The notes under the pieces were generated by a model. The model was not told the DNA's origin. It did not search any database and saw only the letters and a list, made by a program, of their open reading frames with translations. A stretch of 64,000 nt of DNA from Kitasatospora sp. A2-31 (GTDB taxonomy: Bacteria > Actinomycetota > Actinomycetes > Streptomycetales > Streptomycetaceae), in the NCBI RefSeq assembly GCF_022288725.1, contig NZ_JAKNTA010000014.1, positions 124,001 through 188,000 on the forward strand, read 5' to 3'. Each line of letters opens with the position of its first letter. Position 1 is the stretch's first letter. Positions 46,874-54,702 of this stretch are shown in pieces. Made by a program: the position numbers and the translations under genes.

Positions 46874-46899
46874 GCGTCCGGCCACTCTTCGAAGGGTAT
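46874..46899 (+). promoter_or_regulatory. SigB/SigF-type promoter before the anti-sigma gene
   Basis: GCGTC (46874-46878) and GGGTAT (46894-46899) with a 15-nt spacer match the GNNTN-N14-16-GGGTAY promoter recognised by SigB-family factors. It suggests autoregulation by SigH. Confidence 0.6.
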
Positions 46900-47015
46900 G
46901 ACCGGTACGTACCGCACCACCCCTCTGGACAGTTGGGGCGAAGCAGTTGAGCCAAGCAACAGACAGTGCCGCGGCCACCGGCCCGGAAGCACAGCGCGTC
47001 ACCCAGGAGGTGAGG

Positions 47016-47426
47016 GTGTCCCAGATCGACGGCGAGCCCGGAGTGCAGGACTTCGTGGAGGTCCGGCTGCCCGCGGCGGGGGCCTACCTCTCGGTGCTGC
47101 GAACAGCGACGGCAGGGCTCGCGGCCCGGCTGGACTTCACGCTGGACGAGATCGAGGACCTCCGCATCGCGGTGGACGAGGCCTGCGCCATCCTGCTCCA
47201 GCAGGCGGTGCCCGGCTCGGTCCTCTCCTGCGAGTTCCGGCTGGTCGGCGACTCGCTGAAGGTCATCGTCTCCGCCCCGACCACGGACGGCCGGGCCCCG
47301 GAGCGGGACACCTTCGCCTGGACGGTGCTCTCCGCGCTGGCCGGCGAGGTCGACTCCTCGGTCGGCGAGGACAACACCGTGTCGATCAGCCTGCACAAGA
47401 AGCGCGGCGGATCCTCCGCGCACTAG
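47016..47426 (+). CDS. prsH: Anti-sigma factor of SigH (degenerate RsbW fold)
   Basis: This 136-aa protein has the RsbW/SpoIIAB fold: VEVRLPAAGAYLSVLRTATA, then the N-box helix IEDLRIAVDEACAILLQQAV. The Asn that coordinates Mg-ATP in EAxxN is Ile here, and no DxGxG loop follows, so nucleotide binding may be altered. The GTG at 47016 with GGAGG six bases upstream is chosen; a TTG at 46947 gives a 23-residue extension. It is 149 bp upstream of sigH and is the counterpart of S. coelicolor PrsH/UshX. Confidence 0.88.
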   Translation: MSQIDGEPGVQDFVEVRLPAAGAYLSVLRTATAGLAARLDFTLDEIEDLRIAVDEACAILLQQAVPGSVLSCEFRLVGDSLKVIVSAPTTDGRAPERDTFAWTVLSALAGEVDSSVGEDNTVSISLHKKRGGSSAH

Positions 47427-47451
47427 GCAACCGCAGCAGCACCGAACAAGG

Positions 47452-47489
47452 GCCGTCCGCCCGGTTCCCCACCCGGGCCGGCGGACGGC
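47452..47489 (+). terminator. Hairpin between anti-sigma and sigma genes
   Basis: GCCGTCCGCC (47452-47461) pairs with GGCGGACGGC (47480-47489). It may reduce read-through into sigH or act as an attenuator. Confidence 0.5.
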
Positions 47490-47575
47490 TCCCGGTACCG
47501 CCCTCCACGCGGTACGACCCACAAGACGAATCCGGGACCGCCACGGTCCCGGTGCTCCCGGAACGGAACGGGGGA

Positions 47576-48574
47576 ATGGCCGTGAGTGATCTGGACCGTA
47601 CCGGCCTCGCGACGGCGGGCCCTGCCGTACCGACCCAGGCGAGCGTTCCCGGCCTCGCCGCCAACGACGACGCGCACCCGAAGGACGCCCACCGGATGAG
47701 CCAGCCGACCGAGCCGACCGACCCGTCGCAGACGCCCTCGCCCCCGCCCTCCCCGGAGGACCCGGCGGCCGAGGCGCTGCGCGGCGCGGTGCCCGCCCAG
47801 GGCCCGCACCGCTCGGGCGCGCCGGACCGGGAGGCGGCCCGTGCGCTGTTCGTCCGGCTGTCCGCGCTGCCCGAGGGCTCGCCGGAGCGGGTGGAGCTGC
47901 GCAACCAGCTGGTGCGCATGCACATCCCGCTGGTGGAGCACCTGGCCAGGCGGTTCCGCAACCGGGGCGAGCCGCTGGACGACCTGACGCAGGTCGCCAC
48001 CATCGGGCTGATCAAGTCGGTGGACCGGTTCGACCACGAGCGCGGGGTCGAGTTCTCCACCTACGCGACGCCGACCATCGTCGGCGAGATCAAGCGGCAC
48101 TTCCGGGACAAGGGCTGGGCGGTCCGGGTGCCGCGCCGGCTCCAGGAGCTGCGGCTGTCGCTGACCACGGCGACCAGCGAGCTCTCCCAGCGGCACGGCC
48201 GCTCCCCCACCGTGCACGAGCTGGCCGAGCACCTGGGGATCTCCGAGGAGGACGTCCTGGAGGGCCTGGAGTCCGCCAACGCGTACTCCACGCTGTCGCT
48301 CGACGTGCCGGACAGCGACGACGAGTCGCCGGCCGTCGCGGACACCCTGGGCGCCACCGACGAGGCACTGGAGGGCGTCGAGTACCGCGAGTCGCTCAAG
48401 CCGCTGCTGGCCCAACTGCCGCCCCGGGAGCAGAAGATCCTGGTGCTGCGGTTCTTCCGGAACATGACGCAGTCGCAGATCGCCGCCGAGGTGGGCATCT
48501 CGCAGATGCACGTCTCCCGGTTGCTCGCCCGCACGCTGGCGCAGCTGCGGGAGAAGCTCCTGGTGGAGGAGTAG
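47576..48574 (+). CDS. sigH: Stress sigma factor SigH (SigB/SigF family)
   Basis: This 332-aa protein has an unusual 75-residue Pro/Ala-rich N-terminal extension, then sigma region 2 (PLDDLTQVATIGLIKSVDRF), region 3 (RVPRRLQELRLSLTTATSEL) and region 4 (LPPREQKILVLRFFRNMTQS, VGISQMHVSRLLART). In-frame starts at 47576, 47582 (GTG) and 47696 allow several product lengths, as known for S. coelicolor SigH. It links osmotic/heat stress to differentiation and is held by the upstream anti-sigma factor. Confidence 0.95.
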   Translation: MAVSDLDRTGLATAGPAVPTQASVPGLAANDDAHPKDAHRMSQPTEPTDPSQTPSPPPSPEDPAAEALRGAVPAQGPHRSGAPDREAARALFVRLSALPEGSPERVELRNQLVRMHIPLVEHLARRFRNRGEPLDDLTQVATIGLIKSVDRFDHERGVEFSTYATPTIVGEIKRHFRDKGWAVRVPRRLQELRLSLTTATSELSQRHGRSPTVHELAEHLGISEEDVLEGLESANAYSTLSLDVPDSDDESPAVADTLGATDEALEGVEYRESLKPLLAQLPPREQKILVLRFFRNMTQSQIAAEVGISQMHVSRLLARTLAQLREKLLVEE

Positions 48575-48643
48575 GGCGTGGTGGGCACGCCCTGGAACTG
48601 ACGGCACCTCAGTGGTCGTGAACGGCCGTGCGGCCCTCTGTGC

Positions 48644-49072
48644 TCAGCCCTCGTGCGGAGCGTAGAGGGCCGCCGTCGACTTCGGGCTGAGCAGGGCGCC
48701 GATGCCGACCGCACCGAGCAGGCCGACACCGATGCCGACGGCCGCCATGGCACCGCCGCTCTGCCACATGTAGTACGCCACGGGCAGGCAGATGGAGTTG
48801 GTCAGCACGGCCGGGCTGCGGCCCCAACGCCGGCCCTTCAGGAGCGCCCGGGCGGCCAGTATCGGCAGCGCGCCGAGCAGCACGATCACCAGGCCGCCGA
48901 ACTCGTTCAGGGCGAGCTGCTTCTCCTGGCCGGACAGCGCGGACACCATGTCCCAGACGCCGACGACGGCCAGCGCGGCGCCCGCCAAGGCGGTGATGGC
49001 GGCGCCCACGACCAGGGCGGCCGGCCGGTCGCTGCCGGGCGTGGGTGCGGGTGCGGAGGATTCTGCGGTCAC
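48644..49072 (-). CDS. Small four-helix membrane protein
   Basis: This 142-aa protein has four hydrophobic segments (AALVVGAAITALAGAALAVV, FGGLVIVLLGALPILAA, LTNSICLPVAYYM, AVGIGVGLLGAVGIGAL) and no catalytic motif. It is convergent with sigH and divergent from the lipid kinase (50-bp gap). GTG start at 49072. I do not recognise a family function. Confidence 0.8.
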   Translation of the reverse strand: MTAESSAPAPTPGSDRPAALVVGAAITALAGAALAVVGVWDMVSALSGQEKQLALNEFGGLVIVLLGALPILAARALLKGRRWGRSPAVLTNSICLPVAYYMWQSGGAMAAVGIGVGLLGAVGIGALLSPKSTAALYAPHEG

Positions 49073-49122
49073 TCCAGCAGGGTAGCCGCCGCCCGGTCCG
49101 TACCGACCCGTAGGCTGAGCAC

Positions 49123-50094
49123 ATGCGCGCTCTCCTGGTCGTCAACCCGAAAGCGACCACCACCAGCGGCCGCACCAGGGATGTCCTGATCCACGCCCTG
49201 CGCAGCGACCTGAAGCTGGAGGTGGCGCAGACCGAGTACCGGGGCCACGCGCGCGACCTGGCCCGGGAGGCGGCGGAGGACGGCACGGTCGACCTGGTGG
49301 TGGCGCTGGGCGGCGACGGCACGGTCAACGAGACGGTCAACGGTCTGCTCTCGCACGGCCCGGGTGAGAAGGTCCCCCGGCTGGCCGTGGTGCCCGGTGG
49401 CTCGACCAACGTGTTCGCCCGCGCGCTGGGCCTGCCCAACGACCCCGTGGAGGCGACCGGGGCCCTGCTGAACGCCCTGGAGGCCCGCCGGGAGCGGCCG
49501 ATCGGCCTGGGCAAGGCGATGACCGACGGGCTGCCGGACCGCTGGTTCACGTTCACGGCCGGCCTGGGCTTCGACGCCGGCGTGGTCGGCCGGGTGGAGG
49601 AGCAGCGCCGGGCGGGGCGCAAGTCCACCCACGCGCTCTACGTGAGGCAGGCGCTCCGGCACTACGTCACCCAGCGTGAGCAGCGTCGATCGGGCCCGGT
49701 CACCCTGGAAATGCCGGGCCACGAGCCGGTGCCGGGCCTCGTGCTGACCATAGTCAGCAACACGTCCCCCTGGACGTTCCTCGGCAACCGGCCGGTCTAC
49801 CCCTCCCCGCTCGCCTCCTTCGACACGGATCTCGACGTCTTCGGCATCACCCGGATGACGGCGTTCGGCACGGCTCGAACGGTCCGTCAGATCCTGCGGT
49901 CGCACAGCGCTTCGAGCGACGGGTCCGCCCCGGTCGGCCCGTCGGGCAAGCACGTCGTCTCCTACCACGACGCCCGGCATTTCACCTTGGTTTCACAGGA
50001 ACCGGCCCCGTTTCAGGTCGACGGGGACCACCTTGGAGACAGGAGTCGCGTCAGTTTCACAGGCGTACGGCGGGCACTGCGTGTGATTGTGTGA
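49123..50094 (+). CDS. Diacylglycerol/lipid kinase
   Basis: This 323-aa protein has the DAGK catalytic motif VVALGGDGTVNETVNGLL and VVPGGSTNVFARALGLP, then the C-terminal beta-sandwich (ARHFTLVSQEPAPFQVDGDHL). It phosphorylates diacylglycerol or a related lipid at the membrane face. Its position between the sigH region and wblE is conserved, in my recollection, in streptomycetes. No regulator site is visible in the 50-bp divergent gap. Confidence 0.9.
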   Translation: MRALLVVNPKATTTSGRTRDVLIHALRSDLKLEVAQTEYRGHARDLAREAAEDGTVDLVVALGGDGTVNETVNGLLSHGPGEKVPRLAVVPGGSTNVFARALGLPNDPVEATGALLNALEARRERPIGLGKAMTDGLPDRWFTFTAGLGFDAGVVGRVEEQRRAGRKSTHALYVRQALRHYVTQREQRRSGPVTLEMPGHEPVPGLVLTIVSNTSPWTFLGNRPVYPSPLASFDTDLDVFGITRMTAFGTARTVRQILRSHSASSDGSAPVGPSGKHVVSYHDARHFTLVSQEPAPFQVDGDHLGDRSRVSFTGVRRALRVIV

Positions 50095-50461
50095 CCGGAA
50101 GGGGGGTTCACCCTTCTTCTCGAACGCACAAGCCCCCTTCACTCCATAGAAGTACTGGCTGTGAGCTAGGCGACACCGAAGAATCAAAAATTCCTCCCTG
50201 AAGGGGGTTGTATCCGGGCCCGAGGTTTGCGAACCTCTACATGGCGATCGGGACACATCGCAGCGACGGCAGCCTCGGACCGACGGAGGCCGACCGCGGA
50301 GTGTCCCTCGAATCGCCGAATCCCTCCCCAGCACAGACCTCCCGGGCCCGGTGGGCCTTTGGTCTCTTTTGCTGTTGCGGGATTCGTGAAAGCGTTCACA
50401 TTCACAAAGCCATCGATTATGCCGCCGGGCCACCCCCGTCGGCAGGAGGAGTTGGACGACC
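50095..50461. other. Upstream region of wblE
   Basis: This 367-bp stretch has no gene. It contains two palindromes, GAGGTTTGCGAACCTC (50222-50237) and GTGAAAGCGTTCAC (50396-50409), which look like operators for the WhiB-like gene. Confidence 0.5.
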
Positions 50462-50713
50462 ATGGACTGGCGCCACCGCGCTGTCTGCCGCGAAGAGGAC
50501 CCGGAGCTGTTCTTCCCGATCGGGAACACCGGTCCTGCTCTGCTGCAGATCGAGGAAGCCAAGGCCGTGTGCCGCCGCTGTCCGGTCATGGAGCAGTGCC
50601 TCCAGTGGGCGCTCGAGACCGGCCAGGACGCCGGCGTCTGGGGCGGTATGAGCGAGGACGAGCGTCGCGCCATGAAGCGCCGTGCTGCCCGCAACCGCGC
50701 CCGCACCGCCTGA
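50462..50713 (+). CDS. wblE: WhiB-like iron-sulfur regulator WblE
   Basis: This 83-aa protein has the four [4Fe-4S] cysteines at 9, 37, 40 and 46 (CxxC spacing CRRC), the GVWGG turn (58-62) and a basic C-terminal DNA-binding tail (RRAMKRRAARNRAR). It closely resembles WhiB1/WblE, an essential or near-essential redox/NO-responsive transcription factor that binds the primary sigma factor. ATG at 50462 with GGAGGAG upstream. The long upstream region suggests complex control. Confidence 0.95.
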   Translation: MDWRHRAVCREEDPELFFPIGNTGPALLQIEEAKAVCRRCPVMEQCLQWALETGQDAGVWGGMSEDERRAMKRRAARNRARTA

Positions 50714-51139
50714 TCACACGCCGTAGCACCAGCAGTGACCGCAGGACCGATCAACACATGATCAAGGGCTTCCCTGCACTTCCTGGCGAAGCCTTCCGCA
50801 CAAAGGACCTTGCTCGACGAGGTCCTGCGACACCGGGCCGCCCAGCCACTTGATACTGTTCACTTAGAGCAATATCGTGGAGCTGTGGCGCTCACCGTGT
50901 GCAACGCACCGGTGGGGTGTCGCACCACCCAGAGCCCCCGTTCCGGCCGACTCCCCCCGACGGCCGGAACGGGTTGAGAGGCCCTGTCGACCCACCCCCC
51001 CCCGGTCGACAGGGCCTCGTTTCTGTCTCTGCGGCCAGCCGCCGGGCCCTCGCCGGCGGCGGCCCGGCCGGCCGCCGCCCGGGTGGTTGCACGGAAGCGC
51101 GCATCCGGCTCCCCCGCCGGGCACGCGCCCCCTCCCGCC
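50714..51139. other. 426-bp convergent gap between wblE and the PdtaS-like kinase
   Basis: No gene is supported in this stretch. It holds the two tandem hairpins at 50937-51018 near its centre. The 220 bp after wblE and the last 120 bp before the kinase stop show nothing I can name. Confidence 0.45.
50937..51018. terminator. Two tandem hairpin terminators
   Basis: The first stem is CCCGTTCCGGCCG (50937-50949) with 50961-50973; the second is a perfect 15-bp stem (50978-50992 with 51004-51018) around a C-run loop and followed by TTTCTG. They lie between convergent wblE and the PdtaS-like kinase. Confidence 0.8.
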
Positions 51140-52660
51140 TCAGCGCACCGGGATCTCCAGGACCACCTTGGTGCCGCCGTTCGGCCCGGCCACCATGTCG
51201 AAGGTGCCGCCGAGCTCCCCGGTGGCCAGGGTCCGGACGATCTGCAGACCGAGGTTGCCCGCCTGCTGCGGGTCGAACCCCTCCGGCATGCCCTTGCCGT
51301 CGTCCTGCACGGTGATCAGCAGGTACTCCTCCGGGCGGGCCCCGCCGTTCCAGCTGTCCGACCAGCCCATGCCGGTGGCCGGCGCGCGTCCGCGCAGCGC
51401 GCTGACCTCCACGTGGCCGGAGGCGGACGGTCCGAAGGCGTGCTCCAGCGCGTTCTGCAGCAGCTCGGTCAGCACCATCGCCAGCGGGGTGGCCACCTCG
51501 GCGGAGAGGATCCCGAAGCTGCCGCTGCGGCGGGTCGTGACCCGGCCGTCCTGGGAGAGCTCCATCACCATCGCCAGCACCCGGTCGGCGATCTCGTCGA
51601 AGGCGACCTGCTCGTCCAGCGCCTGGGAGAGCGTCTCGTGGACGATCGCGATCGAACCGACCCGGCGGACCGCCTCGTCGAGCGCGGCCCGGCCGGACTC
51701 CGAGTCCATCCGGCGGGACTGCAGCCGCAGCAGCGCGGCCACGGTCTGCAGGTTGTTCTTCACCCGGTGGTGGATCTCCCGGATGGTGGCGTCCTTGGTC
51801 ATCAGCTCGCGGTCGCGCCGGCGCAGCTCGGTGACGTCGCGGCAGAGCACCAGCGAACCGGTGAGGGTGCCCTTGGGCTTGAGCGGGATGGCCCGCAGGG
51901 TCACCACGCCCCCCTGGGCCTCCACCTCGGTCTGCCGCGGCGCCCAGCCGCTCGCCAGCTTCACCAGCGCCTCGTGCACGGCCGCCCGCGACGGCGGGGC
52001 GAGCTCGGCGGTGGCGCGGCCGAGGTGGCTGCCGACCAAATCGGTGGTGAGGCCGAGCCGGTGGTAGGCGGAGAGTGCGTTGGGGCTGGCGTAGGTGACG
52101 ATGCCGTCGGCGTCCAGCCGGATCAGGCCGTCACCCACCCGGGGCGCGGCGTCCATGTCGGCCTGCTCGACACCGGGGAACGGGAACGCCCCGGCGGCGA
52201 TCATCTGGGCCAGGTCGGAGGCGCTCTGCAGGTAGGTGAGCTCCAGCCGGCTGGGGGTGCGCACGGTCAGCAGGTTGGTGTTCCGGGCGATCACCCCGAG
52301 CACTTTGCCCTCGCGCCGGACCGGGATGGACTCGACCCGCACCGGCACCTCCTCGCGCCACTCCGGGTCGCCCTCGCGCACGATCCGCCCCTCGTCGAAG
52401 GCGGCGTCCAACAGCGGGCGGCGGCCGCGGGGGACGAGGTGGCCGACCATGTCGTCCTGGTAGGACGTCGGCCCGGTGTTGGGCCGCATCTGGGCCACCG
52501 AGACGTAGCGGATGCCGTCCCAGGTGGGGATCCACAGGACGAGGTCGGCGAAGGAGAGGTCGGAGAGCAGCTGCCACTCCGAGACCAGCATGTGGAGCCA
52601 CTCCACATCGGCACCGGTCAGGGTGGTGTGGCGGCGGACGAGTTCGTTCAGCGAGGGCAC
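51140..52660 (-). CDS. PdtaS-like sensor histidine kinase
   Basis: This 506-aa cytoplasmic kinase has an N-terminal GAF-like domain, a PAS domain (DGIVTYASPNALSAYHRLGL) and a HisKA_2/HWE-type core: REIHHRVKNNLQTVAALLRL (phospho-His), VLTELLQNALEHAFG, DDGKGMPEG and GNLGLQIVRT. There is no membrane helix. Such kinases act with ANTAR-domain RNA-binding regulators (PdtaR), which is not in this window. The GTG at 52660 keeps the MPSLNELVRRHTTL-type start. Upstream, a region rich in DasR-like sites separates it from the das genes. Confidence 0.92.
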   Translation of the reverse strand: MPSLNELVRRHTTLTGADVEWLHMLVSEWQLLSDLSFADLVLWIPTWDGIRYVSVAQMRPNTGPTSYQDDMVGHLVPRGRRPLLDAAFDEGRIVREGDPEWREEVPVRVESIPVRREGKVLGVIARNTNLLTVRTPSRLELTYLQSASDLAQMIAAGAFPFPGVEQADMDAAPRVGDGLIRLDADGIVTYASPNALSAYHRLGLTTDLVGSHLGRATAELAPPSRAAVHEALVKLASGWAPRQTEVEAQGGVVTLRAIPLKPKGTLTGSLVLCRDVTELRRRDRELMTKDATIREIHHRVKNNLQTVAALLRLQSRRMDSESGRAALDEAVRRVGSIAIVHETLSQALDEQVAFDEIADRVLAMVMELSQDGRVTTRRSGSFGILSAEVATPLAMVLTELLQNALEHAFGPSASGHVEVSALRGRAPATGMGWSDSWNGGARPEEYLLITVQDDGKGMPEGFDPQQAGNLGLQIVRTLATGELGGTFDMVAGPNGGTKVVLEIPVR

Positions 52661-52757
52661 ACCGCGAGCGTAGCTCCAGGCCGGGCGGGCGGGCCCGTCG
52701 CACCCGTCCGCGGGCGGGCTGCCGGGCGGACTGCGGGGGCCCGGGCGGGACGTCGAG

Positions 52758-52814
52758 TTGTCCAGACCAATTTCCGGGGATCCCTGGACAATGCAGATTG
52801 GTCTAGTCCACAAT
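52758..52814 (+). promoter_or_regulatory. Promoter overlapped by two dre-like DasR sites
   Basis: TTGTCCAGACCA (52758-52769) and TGGTCTAGTCCA (52799-52810) match the DasR consensus TGGTCTAGACCA at 10 and 11 of 12 positions. The second lies in the spacer of a rightward promoter TGGACA (52785-52790)-N18-CACAAT (52809-52814). The arrangement predicts DasR repression of the rightward transcript; the leftward kinase gene may also be affected. Confidence 0.7.
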
Positions 52815-52820
52815 GGAAGG

Positions 52821-53087
52821 GCACCAAGGAGGAGCCCACCGCGCAACTGCCCTGACCCGCGCACGGCTTCTCCTCGGTCGGACGCCACCGGGCGAGGACC
52901 CCGCACAGTCCTCGACCGGCCTCGGCGCCCGACGACAGCTCCGGGCTGCGGTGCCGCACGGGTTGAGGGTCCCGTGTCGGCGCCGTGGCCCGTAGTGCTT
53001 TCCGCCTCGGCGGGGTGCGCACCCGGCTTCCCCAGCCGCTCAAAGGCCGAGCCCCCGTCCACACCCTGTGGACGGGGGCTCGGCCTT
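52821..53087 (+). ncRNA. Candidate small RNA (scr5239-like), 3' end uncertain
   Basis: No convincing gene follows the dre-controlled promoter. The transcript would start near 52821 and carry several stem-loops, including GCCGCACGGG with CCCGTGTCGGC, which ends near 52981 (about 160 nt), and a strong terminator at 53043-53087. Position (beside the PdtaS-like kinase, toward nagB2), length and DasR-type promoter match S. coelicolor scr5239, a 159-nt RNA reported to be DasR-repressed. Identity is inferred from these features, not from alignment. Confidence 0.55.
53043..53087. terminator. Strong terminator between sRNA region and repeats
   Basis: A perfect 21-bp stem (53043-53063 with 53067-53087) with a CCC loop ends in TT. 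It could end both the rightward RNA and read-through from the leftward nagB2 transcript. Confidence 0.88.
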
Positions 53088-53117
53088 GCGCACGCCGCCC
53101 GGGCGACGACCGGCACC

Positions 53118-53425
53118 GCAGCGCCGACCGTCGGCCCCGGGCCAGGAGCGGCCCGGAGGCGAGCGGGCGACCCCGCCCCGAGCCGAAGGACCGCGCCGGG
53201 GCCGAAAGGGAGAAGCGAGGACGACCCGAGGCACGAGGGACGTTGCAGCGCCGACCGTCGGCCCCGGGCCAGCAGCGGCCCGGAGGCGAGCGGGCGACCC
53301 CGCCCCGAGCCGAAGGACCGCGCCGGGGCCGAAAGGGAGAAGCGAGGACGACCCGAGGCACGAGGGACGTTGGAGCGCCGACCGTCGGCCCCGGGCCAGG
53401 AGCGGCCCGGAGGCGAGCGGGCGAC
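53118..53425. repeat. 127-bp tandem repeat, 2.4 copies
   Basis: Units start at 53118, 53245 and 53372 (period 127 bp); the third stops after 54 bp, four bases before the NagB2 stop codon. Units are nearly identical, differing at two or three bases (for example GCCAGGAGC versus GCCAGCAGC). Confidence 0.92.
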
Positions 53426-53428
53426 AGA

Positions 53429-54487
53429 TCAGTGCGTCTCGGTGACCTTGGCGAGGGCGCGGGGGGCGTCCGGGTCCTGGCCGCGGGCGATGGTGACCTC
53501 GTAGGCCAGCAGCTGCAGCGGCAGGATCTCCAGGATCGTCTGGACCTCCTCGGGCACGCCGGCCGGCAGCGCGAAGCCCGCCGAGGCGACCTCCACCTGT
53601 GCCTGCTGGCCGATGACCACCAGGTCCGCGCCGCGGCCGCGCAGGCGGTCCAGGACCGGCTGCAGGGCCTCGCCGCCCTTGCCGTCCGGGACGATCGCGA
53701 TGACCGGGGAGACGTTGTCCACCATGGCCAGCGGGCCGTGCAGCAGGTCGGCGCCGGAGAACGGGGAGGCCGGGATGTAGGTGGTCTCCATCAGCTTGAG
53801 CGCCGCCTCACGGGCGGTCGGGTAGCCGTAGCCGCGCGAGGTGATGACCAGGCGCTGGGCGAAGCGGTAGCGCTCGGCCAGCGCCTTCACCTCGGCCTGG
53901 CGGGCCAGGATGCCGGCGGCCAGCGACGGCAGTTCCTTCGCGGCCGCGCCGTCGCCGCCGCGCAGGCCCTCGACCAGCAGGTAGAGCGCCAGCAGCTCGG
54001 CCGTGTAGGTCTTGGTGGCGGGCAGCGCCTTCTCCGGGCCGGCCAGCACGTCGATGTGGAACTCGGAGACCTCGGCCAGCGGCGAGGACGCGTTGTTGGT
54101 GACGGCCAGGGTGATGGCGCCGGCCTCGCGGGCCGCCTTGGTGGAGGCCACCAGGTCCGGCGAACCGCCGGACTGGCTGACGGTGATCACCAGCACGTCG
54201 GTGAGGTCCGGCTTGGCCCCGTACGCGGTGGTGGTCGACATCGAGGTCAGGCCGGCCGGCTTGCCGAGCAGGATCTCGATCAGGTACTTCGCGTAGAGCG
54301 CCGCGTTGTCGGACGTGCCACGGGCGGTCAGCAGGACGAAGCGCGGGTTGCGGGCGGCGATCTCGGCCGCGATCTCGAAGATCTTCGGCGCGCCCTCGTC
54401 GAGGATGCGCTGGAGGACGGCCGGCTGCTCGGCCATCTCCGCCGCCATGATCCGGCCGGGGACGGGGACAGTCTGCGTGTCGGACAT
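53429..54487 (-). CDS. nagB2: SIS-domain glucosamine-6-phosphate deaminase-type protein
   Basis: This 352-aa protein has two SIS domains (LLTARGTSDNAALYAKYLIE; LVITSRGYGYPTAREAALKL) and the phospho-sugar loop ISQSGGSPDL-type TVSQSGGSPDL. It is the isomerase half of GlmS without the glutaminase domain, assigned in the das cluster as a GlcN-6-phosphate deaminase. ATG at 54487 has GGAGG nine bases upstream. It sits downstream of the extra binding protein on the same strand, consistent with channelling chitin breakdown products into glycolysis. Confidence 0.88.
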   Translation of the reverse strand: MSDTQTVPVPGRIMAAEMAEQPAVLQRILDEGAPKIFEIAAEIAARNPRFVLLTARGTSDNAALYAKYLIEILLGKPAGLTSMSTTTAYGAKPDLTDVLVITVSQSGGSPDLVASTKAAREAGAITLAVTNNASSPLAEVSEFHIDVLAGPEKALPATKTYTAELLALYLLVEGLRGGDGAAAKELPSLAAGILARQAEVKALAERYRFAQRLVITSRGYGYPTAREAALKLMETTYIPASPFSGADLLHGPLAMVDNVSPVIAIVPDGKGGEALQPVLDRLRGRGADLVVIGQQAQVEVASAGFALPAGVPEEVQTILEILPLQLLAYEVTIARGQDPDAPRALAKVTETH

Positions 54488-54644
54488 CTTGGGTGTGCCT
54501 CCGATGAGATGGTTCCACCCCACGCGGGCGGGGATGCCCGGTGGGGACCTCTACGGCGGCGAGTCCGCACACTCGCTGCGGTGTTTCCTGCGGCAATCCT
54601 ACGGGGACCCCCACCCGGGAGCACAGTCGAGGCGCCGACCCGGG

Positions 54645-54669
54645 CCCCTCCCCCGCTGGTGGGGAGGGG
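54645..54669 (-). terminator. Hairpin between binding protein and nagB2
   Basis: CCCCTCCCC (54645-54653) pairs with GGGGAGGGG (54661-54669). It may partly separate the two genes. Confidence 0.5.
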
Positions 54670-54702
54670 TCGGGCCGGGCCCCGCGGCTCCGCGGCGGCG
54701 GG

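Noticed and set aside
52813..52995. Sixty-codon frame starting at an ATG in the candidate sRNA region
   Set aside because: It starts within the -10 element of the predicted promoter, has no ribosome site and an Arg-rich, unconserved-looking product.
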